Origin: Enoplosus armatus
Lineage: Eukaryota; Chordata; Actinopteri; Centrarchiformes; Enoplosidae
Reading direction: 5' to 3'
DNA: 64,000 nucleotides
Assembly (NCBI RefSeq): GCF_043641665.1
Contig: NC_092183.1
Location: 21,147,501 to 21,211,500, forward strand
Position 1 is the stretch's first letter. Each line of letters begins with the position of its first letter. A program made the translations under genes and the position numbers. The notes beneath the pieces are model-generated. The model was not told the DNA's origin, searched no databases, and was given only the letters and a program-made list of their open reading frames with translations. Shown here piece after piece: positions 27,176-39,800 of this stretch.

Positions 27176-28528
27176 TCTAATGTGTGCATTTGATGAGGGT
27201 TAAGTATGTTTGGGAACTCATTGACTGACAGACGTCAACCTGACACTCAACTGTGATTTCCCTCCACAACCCTACCCCTATTCTCCCATTGGATTTGAAT
27301 TTGGACTTTATGGCTCCCATAACTAAAAGGATTCCCCCAATCACAGACTGACTTCTGGCATAAGTAAAACAAATTTGAATTTGAACTTCTCCAAATGGAG
27401 AACTTTTTGCGCAGTGCTCGTTCTCTAAATGTAGCACTGGAGGGGAAATATAACTGAGGAACAGTTTGCACATGACTAATTACCTGCCTTATGCACAGTT
27501 CAGGTACTTGTCAGAGTTTTTCCTTAATTAGCAGATAGCTTGTTAGCTTGACTGCATGTTGCTGTGTCTCACCGACAATGGCAACAGAGACTGGGAAGAA
27601 GAGTGGAGGGGAGCAGAGTATAATAGTGAAAAAGCCGACGGGAGGATTATGACATCGGCCTCTCTTGACTCAGACTGATGTGGCCCCCAAAACTGAGTTT
27701 ATGTTTATCCCAACCTGATTTTTAATCCCAAACCCCAACCCCTGGTCTCTCCCTATTTTTAAATTTAACTGTAATCCCCAAATTAACCCCTAGCCCCAAA
27801 ACTTTCACTTATCCTTTTTTTCCCCACATAGTTTAGTTCTGGCTGAACTCGGCAGACTTGTTCCTAACAAATATGATCACTTAATTGGACTATCCAAATA
27901 AGCTGTGGGCAAATTACCATATCTGATGTCCGGGAGTCCCTGCATGTCAGCATATTCACACAGATTTAAGATGTTTCAAATAAGGGAGGGGTAAACTCCA
28001 GCTCTAGACACGGTGTCTGTAAAATCTTCCTATCAAACAAAATATTGCCCAACTTTTCTGAAGCAGTCATCCGCACAATCAATGAGCATTCAATCTGAAC
28101 CAAGGTGATTGCATTATTACCATATCCATTAAACACACTGTCTGTCGGTCTAGTCTTTCATATCGTTTTTTGAACTTACAGTGCTAAATTATCTGTGATT
28201 TGCAACATTAGCTCTGTATCTCATCTGGACAAAGCAAGGCTGATAGACTCCAGAGACCCATTAGAGACTGAAATAGCTGCAAACTGGTGCATTGAATTCC
28301 TTTAAATCTTTCCTTTAGTGTAACTGACTATGTGTCTTTTGGCAAACCTATTTTCTTGTGATGAGAAAGTGTAAAATAAGTCTAAGAAATACCTTACATG
28401 TACGATATTGTCTATTATCAGTGGTTGCTTTGTTTCCAGTGCATGGAAGGCGTGACACCATCCATCTGTGACCCAGAAAAGCAATGAGGGGGTTAAGAAG
28501 ATACCTACATAACTATTTATATTAAACC

Positions 28529-28873
28529 TACAATAACTGATTTTTTGGCCACTTGGGGACAGCGGCTGGCTCTTTAGCTGCTAAATGCTCCACTATGTCC
28601 ACCAGCTAGTTGCTAACTTGATGAGATGGTGATGAGAAGGTAGCGTACAGTGAGTTGGGTTTTTTTTTTTTTTTGCAGTGAAAAAGTGTGAACCAAACGT
28701 AAAAGGCTGCAGGCCAGAAAACAAAAACAATGAATTCAAAGTTGATGAATAACTCTGTGGAGCTGAAGGGAACTGCAGAATTGGGTAACAATCATCTACG
28801 GGTTCATTAGAGTGACACCTTTTGCATACAAGTAGTCATGTAAATATAAAAATATTGATTATAGCAGCTTAGT
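28529..28873 (+). repeat. Interspersed fish repeat (family A), + orientation, with T-run insertion
   Basis: GGCCACTTGGGGACAGCGGC, GGCTCTTTAGCTGCTAAATG, CTCCACTATGTCCACCAGCT, GGAGCTGAAGGGAACTGCAG and ACGGGTTCATTAGAGTGA follow the family A order. A run of about 16 T lies near 28660-28675. Confidence 0.72.
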
Positions 28874-29521
28874 TTATTTCAGCTGCCCCAGAGGAAGGCC
28901 ATGGCTGACTGTTGGGTCGACAGTCAGGAGTTTGTTCAGCCAGACCAGCTGTGACATTTACTGAGGGTTAACAGAGGATAGCACTAAAAATTGTGGTAAT
29001 GTTTGGCCTGTAATGTTTGGAAGAGAACTGGTCAAAGATATTTGTTGGAAAACACATAATTATATTATATAACCCATGCAACCAGAGACAAAATGAAATA
29101 ATACCAGCATGTAGCAGTACACGTCATTAAATTTAGATACAATTTTAATTTCATGTTACATGTTGTGCACTGTGGGCATGTCAGTAGAGCATCTGGTATT
29201 CTGCCAAATTGGATTACTTTAGGTCTCTGACCGAAGGACTTTGCTGTTGATCTATTTTTCTTCAAGGACGGCAATATTTAGTCCTTAGCACAATGCATGT
29301 CACTGAATGAAAGCAGCGTTTAGCTCTACCTTATGAGTGCGAAGTTTGTCACATAAATTAACTATGAAGCTTAAAATAAATATGAAAGAATAATACATTA
29401 TGATACAATCACAGTTTGAGTAAACAATTGTGACCTTAAAAGCGACATTTTTTTTTTTTTGTTTGTTTTCAGGATTGAGGCATTTAATGGCTGTTTTGAC
29501 AAGCAGCATCATCACAAACTG

Positions 29522-29542
29522 CATGTGTGTGTGTGTGTGTGT
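29522..29542 (+). repeat. Short (GT)n microsatellite
   Basis: About ten TG units (GCATGTGTGTG...). It is also responsible for a His-Thr run in a chance minus-strand frame. Confidence 0.9.
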
Positions 29543-30784
29543 GCACTCAGGAATGTGAGTGGGAGTGTAAAGAGAGAGAAAAACAGTCAGCGAGGGAGAA
29601 TAAACCAAACACTGTAGCACACATCTTACTGTTTTGCCTCCCGTTGAATAAGGATTAATCTATGCATCTATATTTCTTGGCATCCATATTCAGGTTACTT
29701 ATATCTACATACATCAGAAAAGACTCTTTAGTGACTCATAAATTGTCCATCCAGTAAATAACAGTAAATCTCAGCATGCGTTGCCAACATTGATGAGCAG
29801 AAAATGGGATGAGCAGCATTAGGAGAAGATAAATCCCCACATCTGAAGGATTATGGTTATTTTGACAAATGCGAATCGCTTTTCAAATAGAAATGTAATT
29901 ACATGGTGAATATTAAAGTCAGCAAAAGATGATCTTTGCACATGCTGTATTACAATGTACAACTTTCGGTTTCCTTTCAGACTGATGTCAGCTTCTTTTT
30001 TTTTTGCTAAAACCTTTGGATGCTACTGGTCTGCTGTCTGTGATATTTTGTTGTATGATTTATTAACTATTATGTTTTATTGTGAAAGAGCTTTTTTTTT
30101 TATTTTGTAACATTCATGATAATGAACATGTACACAACACTACATCTGAATATGAATTCCGCCTGCAGTACAGTACGCCCCGCTTAATTAAGTTTGCTGA
30201 CCACTTGTCACTGGCTTCATGTTTGTGTCGCTCCTAAAATAATTTTTCAATGTATCCACGCCAAGCAACAATCAGGGAAGGCGGTCTTGTGGCCATTAGC
30301 ATGCCATTCAGCACCCATGAGTGTGTAGCCTAATAGACAGCGATGATAATAGAGGCTTGTCTGTGCTCTCTCGCCGCAGTGTTGACCACTGAGTGAATTA
30401 TCCAGCTGACAGAGAGCAGCAGCACAGCTTAGGAGGCGGAGGATGTTGTTAATATGCCAATGAGAGCTCATGCCTCCCGTGCCAGTCTGAGGCATGCTGG
30501 CATGGTGCAGCTGCCTATCAACTAATTGGGAATCATTTAGCAGCAGCTTGACCTACATTCAGAGCAGTGCAATAGGGGACCACCTATGTGAATGTTTTTA
30601 TTAGCAATCCAGAGCTAATAGCTCGGGAGTTAGAATTAATTGCTGTGTGCTGTGTCACAAGAGTTTATATCATTGTCCTCTTCTTCATCCGTGGTAAAGT
30701 GCTTTAGAGTGGGTCAGTGGAGTGCTTTATTGAAGAACTCTGCCTTTTGTTATAAAACACTGAATTTGCCAGAGAGGTAGTTTT

Positions 30785-31085
30785 ATGTAACATGGGAAGT
30801 TTCTGACACTATGGCGTCTCATAGAGTCCCCTCTTCCAAGTAATCTCTTGGCTGAGGGTTAAACGAGAAGATTGACAACAAACAACTGTCCAAAAACCAA
30901 AGTGTGGAAACAGCTCATTGAAAGGTTTCCCCGTTTCCAGTCTCTGTGCTAAGCTAAATACGAAGCGAGCTAGCCGGCAACAGCTGTATTTACCGTACAG
31001 ACGTGAGAGTAGTATCAAATCTTCTCGTCTAACTCTTAGAAAGAAAGTAAATAAGAGTATTTTCCAAAATGTTTTGGAAACTATT
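30785..31085 (+). mobile_element. Diverged copy of the long-inverted-repeat fish element
   Basis: The right arm is clear: TTTCCCCGTTTCCAGTCTCT, GTGCTAAGCTAAATACGAAG, CAACAGCTGTATTTACCGTA, CAGACGTGAGAGTAGTATCA, TCTTCTCGTCTAACTCTTAG and ATTTTCCAAAATGTTTTGG. The matching left arm before about 30900 is barely recognisable. The better copy is at 63103-63530. Confidence 0.6.
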
Positions 31086-32848
31086 TTTTTATTTTTTTTT
31101 TACATTGATCTACTTTTTTTATTAACACGTCAGAACCGCCAGACAATGTTCACATTACAACATGACTTGGTGTGAGCTACACAGGAACGTTTGTACTACA
31201 CACTGCAGTCTTGGGCAGAAATGGCCACTAGAACTGGTAGTGAATAATTCGTCATATTGCCTGGGTGAGGATTTCAGTGCTTATGTTTTGCTGAGGGCAG
31301 ACTCAAACGTGTATGAAAACCACACTCTCACTTGGCCTCTGATTTCTGTCTCTGCATCAGGCCTACTTTAATTTGTTTTCCCCAGCTTGTCTTTTGGGGC
31401 AAATTCTGCCCATGTATTAATGTTTTTTTCATTCATGTTTTTAAATAAATGAATTTTTTTTTTATCACTTTATGTGTTGTCAACACCAAAACAACTAAAC
31501 TGAAATAAAACGAAGTAACTTAAGAAATGAAAAAAAAGAGTGCTATTGTTCATGCTAATAGCTGTTCCCACTTGAGGCCTAAAACAATTCCCAGACTAAC
31601 TGAGAAGATAAGTAACACTTTAAACTAGATTTTTTTCCCAGTGATAAACAATGAGTCGTTCTAGCTGAGAGGAAGATACAAAAAGAAGGGTATCATAAAA
31701 TTGAAATGGGATGTGTTAACCTCAGGTATAAATGTATTACACAATATAAAATAGAAATAGCGGTGTAGTTTCCGCAGGTAGCAGCCTTTGTACAGGACAG
31801 TCAGTGAATTCTCTTTTCTTTAAATTGACTTCAGGGTAAACAGGTTGAGCTATAGTTTAAACAGTTAACATAAAGTGAAGACAAGATCGGGCTGATGCCA
31901 GATGCCCACTTTATTACCTTGGCCAGTAGCCAGTGACTCACTGAATAACGACTTACACTTGTCAAGAGGAAACAAGGCTATTCTTAGAAAGCTATTGTAA
32001 TCAAGAGATTTGGATTCATTTTATATTGAACCGGTTGTGTTCCTCCCAACCAGATTGGAACAGACTTCCTGAGCCATTAAAGTTGAGGAAAGATGGTGAT
32101 CATGCCTCGGGCAAAATCCAACTGTATGCGGCGTTCAGCCCTAAGCGGCTCCGTTGGCAGCTGTCCAAGCTTTGCTAGCCAATGACTCACCTCTCTAAGA
32201 GCTGCAACCATAACAGCCAGCGTTTCCCCAATATTCCTGATTAAACCTGAATGCTCACTCTGCTTGGTTGGCCAAAAAGGCTTTTATTCTTTTCATCCGC
32301 GCTAAGACATGAAACTGATCCTGTTTTAGTTTAGTGCCTCAGAAATGCAGATATGTAAACTTCCATCTCACTCATGAGGAATTGGGGAAAGGCTGCATCT
32401 GCTCAGTGTGAACGGAGCGTGTTTAAAATGCAATACAGTGTTTTGTTGACCTGTGAGATGTACTGTCAAAATATAAAACATTTATTCTAATTGAATGACT
32501 CTCAACTGCGCCAAGACTGCATTACACTTATGAAGAGAGCTGATTTTAAGTTAATTGACTTTGTTTTGACATTTTGCATTTTGGTAATTAGTGGACGCTC
32601 CAGACTGACACTGAGTTAGAAAAGCTGTTTGATAACTTTCACAAAAAATGCACAATAACCAGTTGGCTAATTGAAAGACTAGATTAGGATGTTGTAGGAA
32701 TTAAAAATGTGGCCTTTTGGTCGCCAGACAGCTTACCAACTTACTATCCCAAATAGAAAGTACAAATAGGGTATAGCATCGCAGGCACAATAGTCAGCAG
32801 TATCTGTGCGGCTTCAGTCCTTATCAATTTTTAGACATCTTATTAGCC

Positions 32849-33132
32849 TTTTAGCCATGCAGGCTGGCTCTATGGATGGAAATACTGTTTGTCGGTTCAT
32901 CGCTTTGGTCCAGATTTCCTTCATCAGGTCAAATTTTTTTATTCGTCCAATACTTTGGTTTATGACTAACTACCTGCAGAACTGATGACGCTCCCGTCAG
33001 CTTAATTGTATTTCGTGCATTAGCAAATGTTACTGTATACGCTAACACGTTAAACTAAGATGGTGAACATGGCAAACATCAGCATGTATATACACTAAAT
33101 ACGCCCTCACAGAGCTGCTAGCACAACTGTAG
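32849..33132 (-). repeat. Interspersed fish repeat (family B), reversed
   Basis: TTTTAGCCATGCAGGCTGGC, TTTGGTCCAGATTTCCTTCA, TCAGGTCAAATTTTTTTATT, CCAATACTTTGGTTTATGAC, AACATCAGCATG and CTCACAGAGCTGCTAGCA are the reverse complements of family B motifs in reverse order. This is the longest reversed copy in the window. Confidence 0.72.
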
Positions 33133-35064
33133 ACTCTTAACCTGAGACAGAAAAAAACGCAGCCCCTTCATTCTTTTGATTGACGCCAGTTCAGCAAAGC
33201 AGCAGGGTGTCAATGCAGAGGGTTCCAGCTAAAAAAACACCGTCCCAGCAAATCGCTGCGGTGGCCAATCACATAAATACAACCCTTGTAGATTACTTTG
33301 TAACATTAAGTGCGTATTTCTGATGTTTACTTTGCGATTATCACAATGAAAGATAAAATAATTGCCGTCATGGTAACTTTTATGATTACAAAACCCCTGT
33401 GCAGGGTTTTGGTGTCCGGTAAGCCTTCAAATTCACAGATCTTAGTCAAACTGTGTTTCATTGCCTCACTGGTGTCACAACACCAACGCAGCCCCTTGCG
33501 TTGTTTTAAACTCAGGGCTGTTTTTGGTCTGAACGTCCGCTTAGTCTTGTTTCATAGTATAAAGGAGACCGTGCCAAAATATACAGTAGACCAGAAGACA
33601 TTCAAAAAAAGGTCATTAGAGCGATTCATACTGTAAGTGTGAAATCCCAGTGACGAGTGTCAAAGAGTTAGGAATTCAGTGATGTTTCTGTCTCTCTTTA
33701 CCTCTGTAGTGTCTGCGAAACACCAACTGCAATGAATTCATATAATGAATTGTACAGTACTTGTTACGTGTGGTCTTAGAGGGCTGATCTGGTGTTTCTG
33801 TTTCAGTTGTACTTTACAACATTTAAGACTTGCACATATACCCCCCTTGGCTGTCAATGACAAAAATACGGGGGAAAGCTCGTACTAAAAATTAAAGCAC
33901 CCGTGAAATAGAAATTATAGTTTATTTCATGGCAAGCGGCTCCATGTGAATAAGAAATCTGAGTGTAACTTAGTGAACCTCGGACTGAAAGTGCACTTTA
34001 TGTAAGCTACAGTAGGTAACAGTTCAAGCAAAGTGCTGGAAAAGGCAGCAACTGACTTCAAGTGTTTTAGGGGGAGGCAATAAAAACACAGAAACGGGTT
34101 GTTGATACAATGTGGTTGTTTTTTAACAAACTTTACCACCAAACTTGGCGTTTATTCGTGTGCACATGTGTATCTTTACTAGTGAATGTGCTTTTTGACT
34201 GGTGGCATACAAATCTACGTCCATGATTTTTTGGAAATGAGATGGAAATGCATCCACTTCTTGCTGAGAGATGTCACAATGTTACAGCACAAAGTCCAAG
34301 CCGAGGCATTATCACACATGTTGCATCACACGACACCTCCTGGATGAGCGGAAAAAGGAGTTTGACATTGGCACCATTTGGTACCTCTGCCGTGTCAATG
34401 GTAAATGTGATATTTAATGTGTATCAAGTATTTTTTTTTTTTACTTCTTCGAGTCTAAAAAGGTTCCAGATTCCAAACAGAGACAAAAACCTTGACGTTG
34501 AAGCCTTTGAAGCGAGATGAACATGATAAAAATATGAGGAGCTGCTTGTGTCAGGGTCTTTGAGAAGCTTCAAATCAATCTGCACAGTGATGGTAAGCAG
34601 AATGTACTTTATGTTTGAAAAAACAGCAGAAATAACCTGACACAACAAACAGGCAGTAACTCTCAGAGCTTTGCTTTGCAGTTTTGAACTATTTTACATT
34701 ATTTTGAACGACACAAATCCTTCAGAAACCCCAAAACGCCTTTTCAGTCCAAACCAAAGGCTATATGATGCCTCATAACGTCTTTTTGTGCTGTCTGGAC
34801 TGTTCATACTGTTTATAGTGAGGTGACCTATATAATAATAGCACTACACCTTTCTGAAAGGTGTATTTATTTGTGTATTCACAGATATGTAGAGGGAAGG
34901 CAAAAAAAAAAGCCTTTTATTGTCTCAGTAACTGCAGCTCAGTTTACTTTATGGCACCTTTGGATTCCAGCTGAGATAAACTGGCAGCGTGGAAGTTAAA
35001 CGGAGGAGGCAAGAGATGTTGGAGAGACAAAGGTTGCAAGTGCTCTGTCGACTACTGCGAGAGA

Positions 35065-35080
35065 GGGGGGGGGGGGGGGG
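35065..35080 (+). repeat. G16 homopolymer
   Basis: Sixteen G residues in intron 2, about 1.3 kb upstream of the alternative last exon. Confidence 0.92.
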
Positions 35081-36058
35081 CATTGGTTCAACCAGCCAAC
35101 CGACCAAATCTATATTGACTTCACCACTTACTTGTTTGACTTTTTCTATTGGAATAATTGGAGAAAACAAGTCCACAATGAAGCCTTTCCCCTTGACAAT
35201 TTGTACAGAGACAACCCCCCCTATACTTACCTCATTTTGCATTCGGAGCATTGTTGTTCATGAATTTTTTATGAAGTCCTCTGAAGTAGTGTGCAAAGTT
35301 CAGCTGTTGAATTAGACAATAGAGTGTTTTCAACTAATCTTCCTATTAAAGCGGAGAGTAAACAGAGGAAAGGAAAACACAACCTTTTGAAAGCTGGGAT
35401 TTTAAATGTGAGGGTCTGAATGGTGGCGGCGCTGTGAAACTCGACCTAACCAGACACAGAGGAAACCTAATCTAAAAGCCAAATCAGCTTTAAGTAAATC
35501 CTTTTGTGATCCAGTAAAATAATCCAAGACAACATATTTTACAATAGATGTTCTGGCCACAGCTATAGTACGGTGATCTGTGATTTTTCAAGCAAGCGCG
35601 TTGAATACGGTTGCTTGTGCTGGGTTTCACAGTTGAATTGGTACACAGTTGTTCATTCATTCTGCACTGCAAGTTGAATGTGGCACGTGTGAAAGTGGGA
35701 ATAATTCATGGCTTAGAATAATGTTCAAGTTAAAGGAAAAATGCAGGATATATGTTTCCATGTGGAGGTGAGTTTGACCATAGTGCATTCAAGTGCTGCA
35801 TGTGTTCTGCATCATCTGACACATATGAATGTTCCTACACACTGTGTAATGCTGCTTTGTGCATTTCAACACGCATGAGTGCATCCATATTTTGTGTGAA
35901 AGCATTAATAGACATTAGGATATTAATATCAATATCACACGGGCCATGATGCAGCTTTATCCCGTTTAATTGACATAATTCAGACCAGACTAGCACGTAA
36001 AACTAAGAGCGGTCTTTGAATCAGCAAAGTGCTTGTAATGTAATAAGCACTCTCTTCT

Positions 36059-36080
36059 AAATGGAGCCTTGACTCCATTT
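36059..36080 (+). other. Perfect 8-bp inverted repeat with 6-base loop
   Basis: AAATGGAG, loop CCTTGA, CTCCATTT. It lies about 300 bases before the acceptor of the alternative last exon, in a stretch (35960-36250) that looks non-repetitive. A structural or regulatory role is only a guess. Confidence 0.4.
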
Positions 36081-36381
36081 AAAAGAGGGCAGAAAATATG
36101 TGTGCACTCTTGCTTAAGGCTTTCATCTTGCATATAAATCACTCCAGCTGAAAGTGGGTGTTTGAGCACCACAGATTTCAGGTCTTGGGGCGTGCACTGT
36201 ATCAGCGGCCAAGGCTGCATTAATGACAGCACTGTGCCACGACTGCATGAAGTAAATTAAGCCACTTCCAAATATTCTGAGAGCGGATAAAATGTTGAAA
36301 CGGAGGCTTTTTTTGGCTGATTTAGAAGGTTTACGCGTGGGTCTCTTTCTTCTCTCCTTTCCCTTTTCTGTTTCTGTCTAG

Positions 36382-36600
36382 ATTCCGCGGCAGCTGAGTG
36401 CTCTGACGTTGTACAGGTGTGAGCAGTCGGTTCTGGATTACTGCCATGCCCACCTGTCGCTGCACCTCAACGTGGGCATGGAGCCCCCAACTCGGGCGCT
36501 GGGAGGTCCTAGGCCAGCCAAGCACCACCCAGGCCTAATGGCCGCCCTCCCCTTCGAGCCTGTGCGGCCTTGCCCCCAGACCCACTCCCTCCACCAGTGA
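36382..36600 (+). CDS. lrrtm4: Alternative last coding exon of lrrtm4-type gene (72-residue tail, 588-residue isoform)
   Basis: A long pyrimidine tract (about 36340-36381) ends in CTGTCTAG. The exon then reads in phase 0 after GAG at 2982-2984, so the tail changes from ECE-V-stop to ECE-I followed by 71 further residues and TGA at 36598-36600. The resulting protein has 516 shared plus 72 new residues, 588 in total, against about 590 that I recall for the long human LRRTM4 form. The tail starts IPRQLSALTLYRCEQSVLDY, is cytoplasmic, has three cysteines, turns Pro- and His-rich, and ends SLHQ, so it lacks the ECEV ending that resembles a PDZ ligand. The exon is much richer in GC than the intron around it. 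Its identity rests on splice signals, phase, length and remembered isoform architecture. RNA evidence is not available here. Confidence 0.82.
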   Translation: MPRQLSALTLYRCEQSVLDYCHAHLSLHLNVGMEPPTRALGGPRPAKHHPGLMAALPFEPVRPCPQTHSLHQ

Positions 36601-36815
36601 GCTGTGCTCACTGTGGGGCTCTGTGTCCAAACTACTGTATGTCTCCTGCACAGAATCAGTGGAGCACTCAGATGAAACGCAAGGCTGTGTGGGAGGGAAC
36701 TGGGACTGGTATAGAAGCAAAGGAGACAATTAATCTACTGCAGAGCATCCCGGACCCAGGGTAATGAAAATGAAAATATTTCTCAGTGGAAATAAAGGGG
36801 TTGCAGCGGTATTGA
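36601..36815 (+). other. 3' UTR of long lrrtm4-type isoform
   Basis: Non-coding sequence from the long-form stop to a presumed cleavage site about 20 bases after AATAAA at 36791-36796. A GT-containing stretch (GGTATTGATTAGTGAGC) follows the signal. The UTR would be short, about 215 bases, and further sites downstream cannot be excluded. Confidence 0.5.
36791..36796 (+). terminator. Poly(A) signal, long isoform
   Basis: Canonical AATAAA 191 bases after the TGA at 36598-36600, with a G/T-rich region directly after it. It is the best candidate for the 3' end of the long transcript. Confidence 0.55.
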
Positions 36816-39800
36816 TTAGTGAGCTTCTGGCCTACCTGACCCTCAGTGTCCTCAATTAGCAAAGGAGGCTGAACAGCAGCATGACTTTACACGTTCTGCT
36901 CTGCCTCTTGAGGAGTATTAAGGATAATAATTTAATGATTTGTTAGTCTTATCGCACACATTTCCTCGACTGCTCCTCATCTGGGTACCTCTCTGCTGCG
37001 TCAGGTAAAGTAATCAAATGCAAAGCGCCATAAACAGAGCAGGGAAACAGCATGATAAGCAACTGAGTAGCAGAACAAATGAAAGATCAGCCAAGCTAAA
37101 AGGTTCTCTGCCGCTTTTCCTGATCACGCTGTCAGTCAGAGGTCTCTCTATGACTGAAGTCCCTGTTGCGTTTTTAATCTCCAAAAATGAGCCACCCAAA
37201 TGAAATTACCCAAGATGAGAGAAATAAGTCAGAATATAACGGACAGTAATTGTCATATAAAAATGTACAGCCTACATCTTGCCAGCAGTGAGTATAATTT
37301 ACACGGTGACTTTTGATTTCCTGAATGATTTGTGATGTTTATCACATAATAATTAATTGAATGGAGCTGAGAAATAAACAGATGAAAAACAAACAGCAAG
37401 TGCAGATCTCGGTCCACTGGGAAGTTCAGATATTTACTTTTCATCATCCATTTAAATCACTCTCGTGGTTAACGGATTTTTGTTTTTTCAAAAAAAAATG
37501 TGTTCTTCAACAAGTTATCTGATTGTGCACTCATATATCTACATGTGTGTGCTTTTTACAAGGTGTTACATTATAATATATAGTAAATAAACTGTGGTGT
37601 GGCCAGCAACAGTGTCGTTCATCAAGATCAGCAGTATCAACCCAAACGACTGGCTACTGTATTTAGACAGCTGGTGGAGACCGAAGAGCACAGCGCTGAA
37701 GGCAAGATTAATAATGATATGTGTCTGTTTTTTGGCCTTGGTGATCAAGACCCCGATGGTAACTTTCACTTGCTTTTTTTCTCCTCCTGTGACTGTGTGT
37801 GACCGCTATCTTCAGTAATACAGTAAGCTCGACTCTCTCGACTCGACTCGGCTTCATGGACTTTCATGTTGCTTCCAGGAAAGCAGAACTTGTGCACAAA
37901 ACAATACCCAATTAAGGTCCTGGATATTAATAGACAGCAGCTCCATGTTCTTCACACACAAATAGTGTGCCACGAAAATAGTGAAAGCTAAATGTGATAT
38001 AATTGGGAACATTTGTCAGCAGGGAACTGACCGTTAAACCAGTCCCCTGAACCGCAATTGTCCAATCATAGTTTAGCCGCCATAAATATGCGCAGCAGGC
38101 CTTTCAAGCTTTGTCCCGACGTTGCATTGACTAACGTAAGACTGAAGAGATTGGGGGGTCTTTTTATTGAGTCTTTCCAAAACCATAAACACCAGAGCAA
38201 AAGTATAAGAACAGGATTAAACTGTGTGTTTGTCTGCTCTAATGTAAGCCGCAAACGTTAGCAAGCCCGGCTAACGAGCTTACCACCTACAGTAGTAACC
38301 CAGCGTTATTTTCTTGGCCAAGGAGCGTTTAGTTCAGCAAGCACGCCGTTTAGCCCTCATCTGGAAGTCCTTTTCTTTTGTAACGTTAAAATTGAAACAT
38401 ATTGTTCAAAAATACAAACAATGAAGCAGAAATCTAACCTCTGTCTCGGTTGTCTACGTGTGTCAGCAAGCTAGCAAGTAGTCAAACAGGGTTACGTAAG
38501 AAAAGGAAAAATCAGACTCTCATCATACTTAATACCTAATACCTAGTGGACCAGAGACCAGGACTAACTAGCTCTACAGTGCAATACAAGAACAATGCTT
38601 TCTTTATTTCCGTTTCCATTCATTATCAGCTTCTGCCTCAGTCTTTTGACATGATATCATGTAGCCTAGGCTATGTAGACATCAACTTCATATTCAAGAT
38701 ATTTCTCATTTTTAAAAGAAGTCAGCCAGAGACCTTTTTGAACCAATTCATGGAGCAAACATTTCATTTTGCTCTCATAATTAGCTAGCCAGCAACAGTT
38801 GTCATTTCATCTGGGACAATAGTCACCAGCGGGAAATAAGAAGCTTATTTTGTGTGTCGCTGTCTGAGATCAAGGAACCATTGAGTCAAAAATGGCTATG
38901 AATGTGGTAAATTGTCCTCTGTATCATTGTAAACTGCAGTACAGAGAGCTTTGATAATCAAACAAAATGCTTTGACATAACAGATTAAATAGTCTATAGA
39001 AAATGATATATTTATTGTTATTTGCTTTTTATGTTTTTTATAGAAATGTTATTTTCCTTGTATTTCCTTGTTTTTGGGGGATGGGGAGGGGGCATAATGT
39101 GTCCAGAGATGTACAATATTCATGATATAGATATTTCAAGATCATTATCAAAACTGTGTCCGTCTCCAGTCATCCAGTAATCTGTAATCTGAATATTTAA
39201 AAGCTGATTGTATAAAATCAGTCAATGACATCATGATCACAAATTAATGACGAGTTGATTGTGTACAACTGCACACTTGTATGTCACATGTTCAGTGATT
39301 CCTCAATAACAGACATTTTATAAACGCTCCGCCTGGTGTTCCTCTGTGAAAGGAAAAGAGAGAGAGAGAAAAAAAAAAGGCAATGCGGAAGATATACAGT
39401 ATCTGCTTATGACAACACATTCTGACACATGACAGATTCACGCTGCTGGAGGATTTACTGCTCTGTAGCCGCGCACACGAAACAATTTAACGACACTGAT
39501 AGATTGCATATACTGCACTCACTTCAACTGTTCAGAAGAGCCTTTAGTGAGAGAATCAGGACAGGGAGGAGCGGCAGATGCAACAGACGTATGTGTTCAC
39601 ATGCATTTACACTAACAGGCTGATGACTCACGGTACTTCAGTCGATAACAACTTCTGGAGCAGTTCTGCCTCTACAACTTTACCTGCAAACTAGGAGAAT
39701 AATCATCACCCACAGCACGTCTTAAATCAACTGCGTGACTCATAGAAACACAACAGAGGTGCAAGATATTTTTCATGCTGGGGTTTGCTTAAACCGGGAG

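Noticed and set aside
27660..27830. Runs resembling degenerate telomere repeats (CCCCAACC, AACCCCTAGCCCC)
   Set aside because: The motif is irregular and never reaches consecutive TTAGGG or CCCTAA units.
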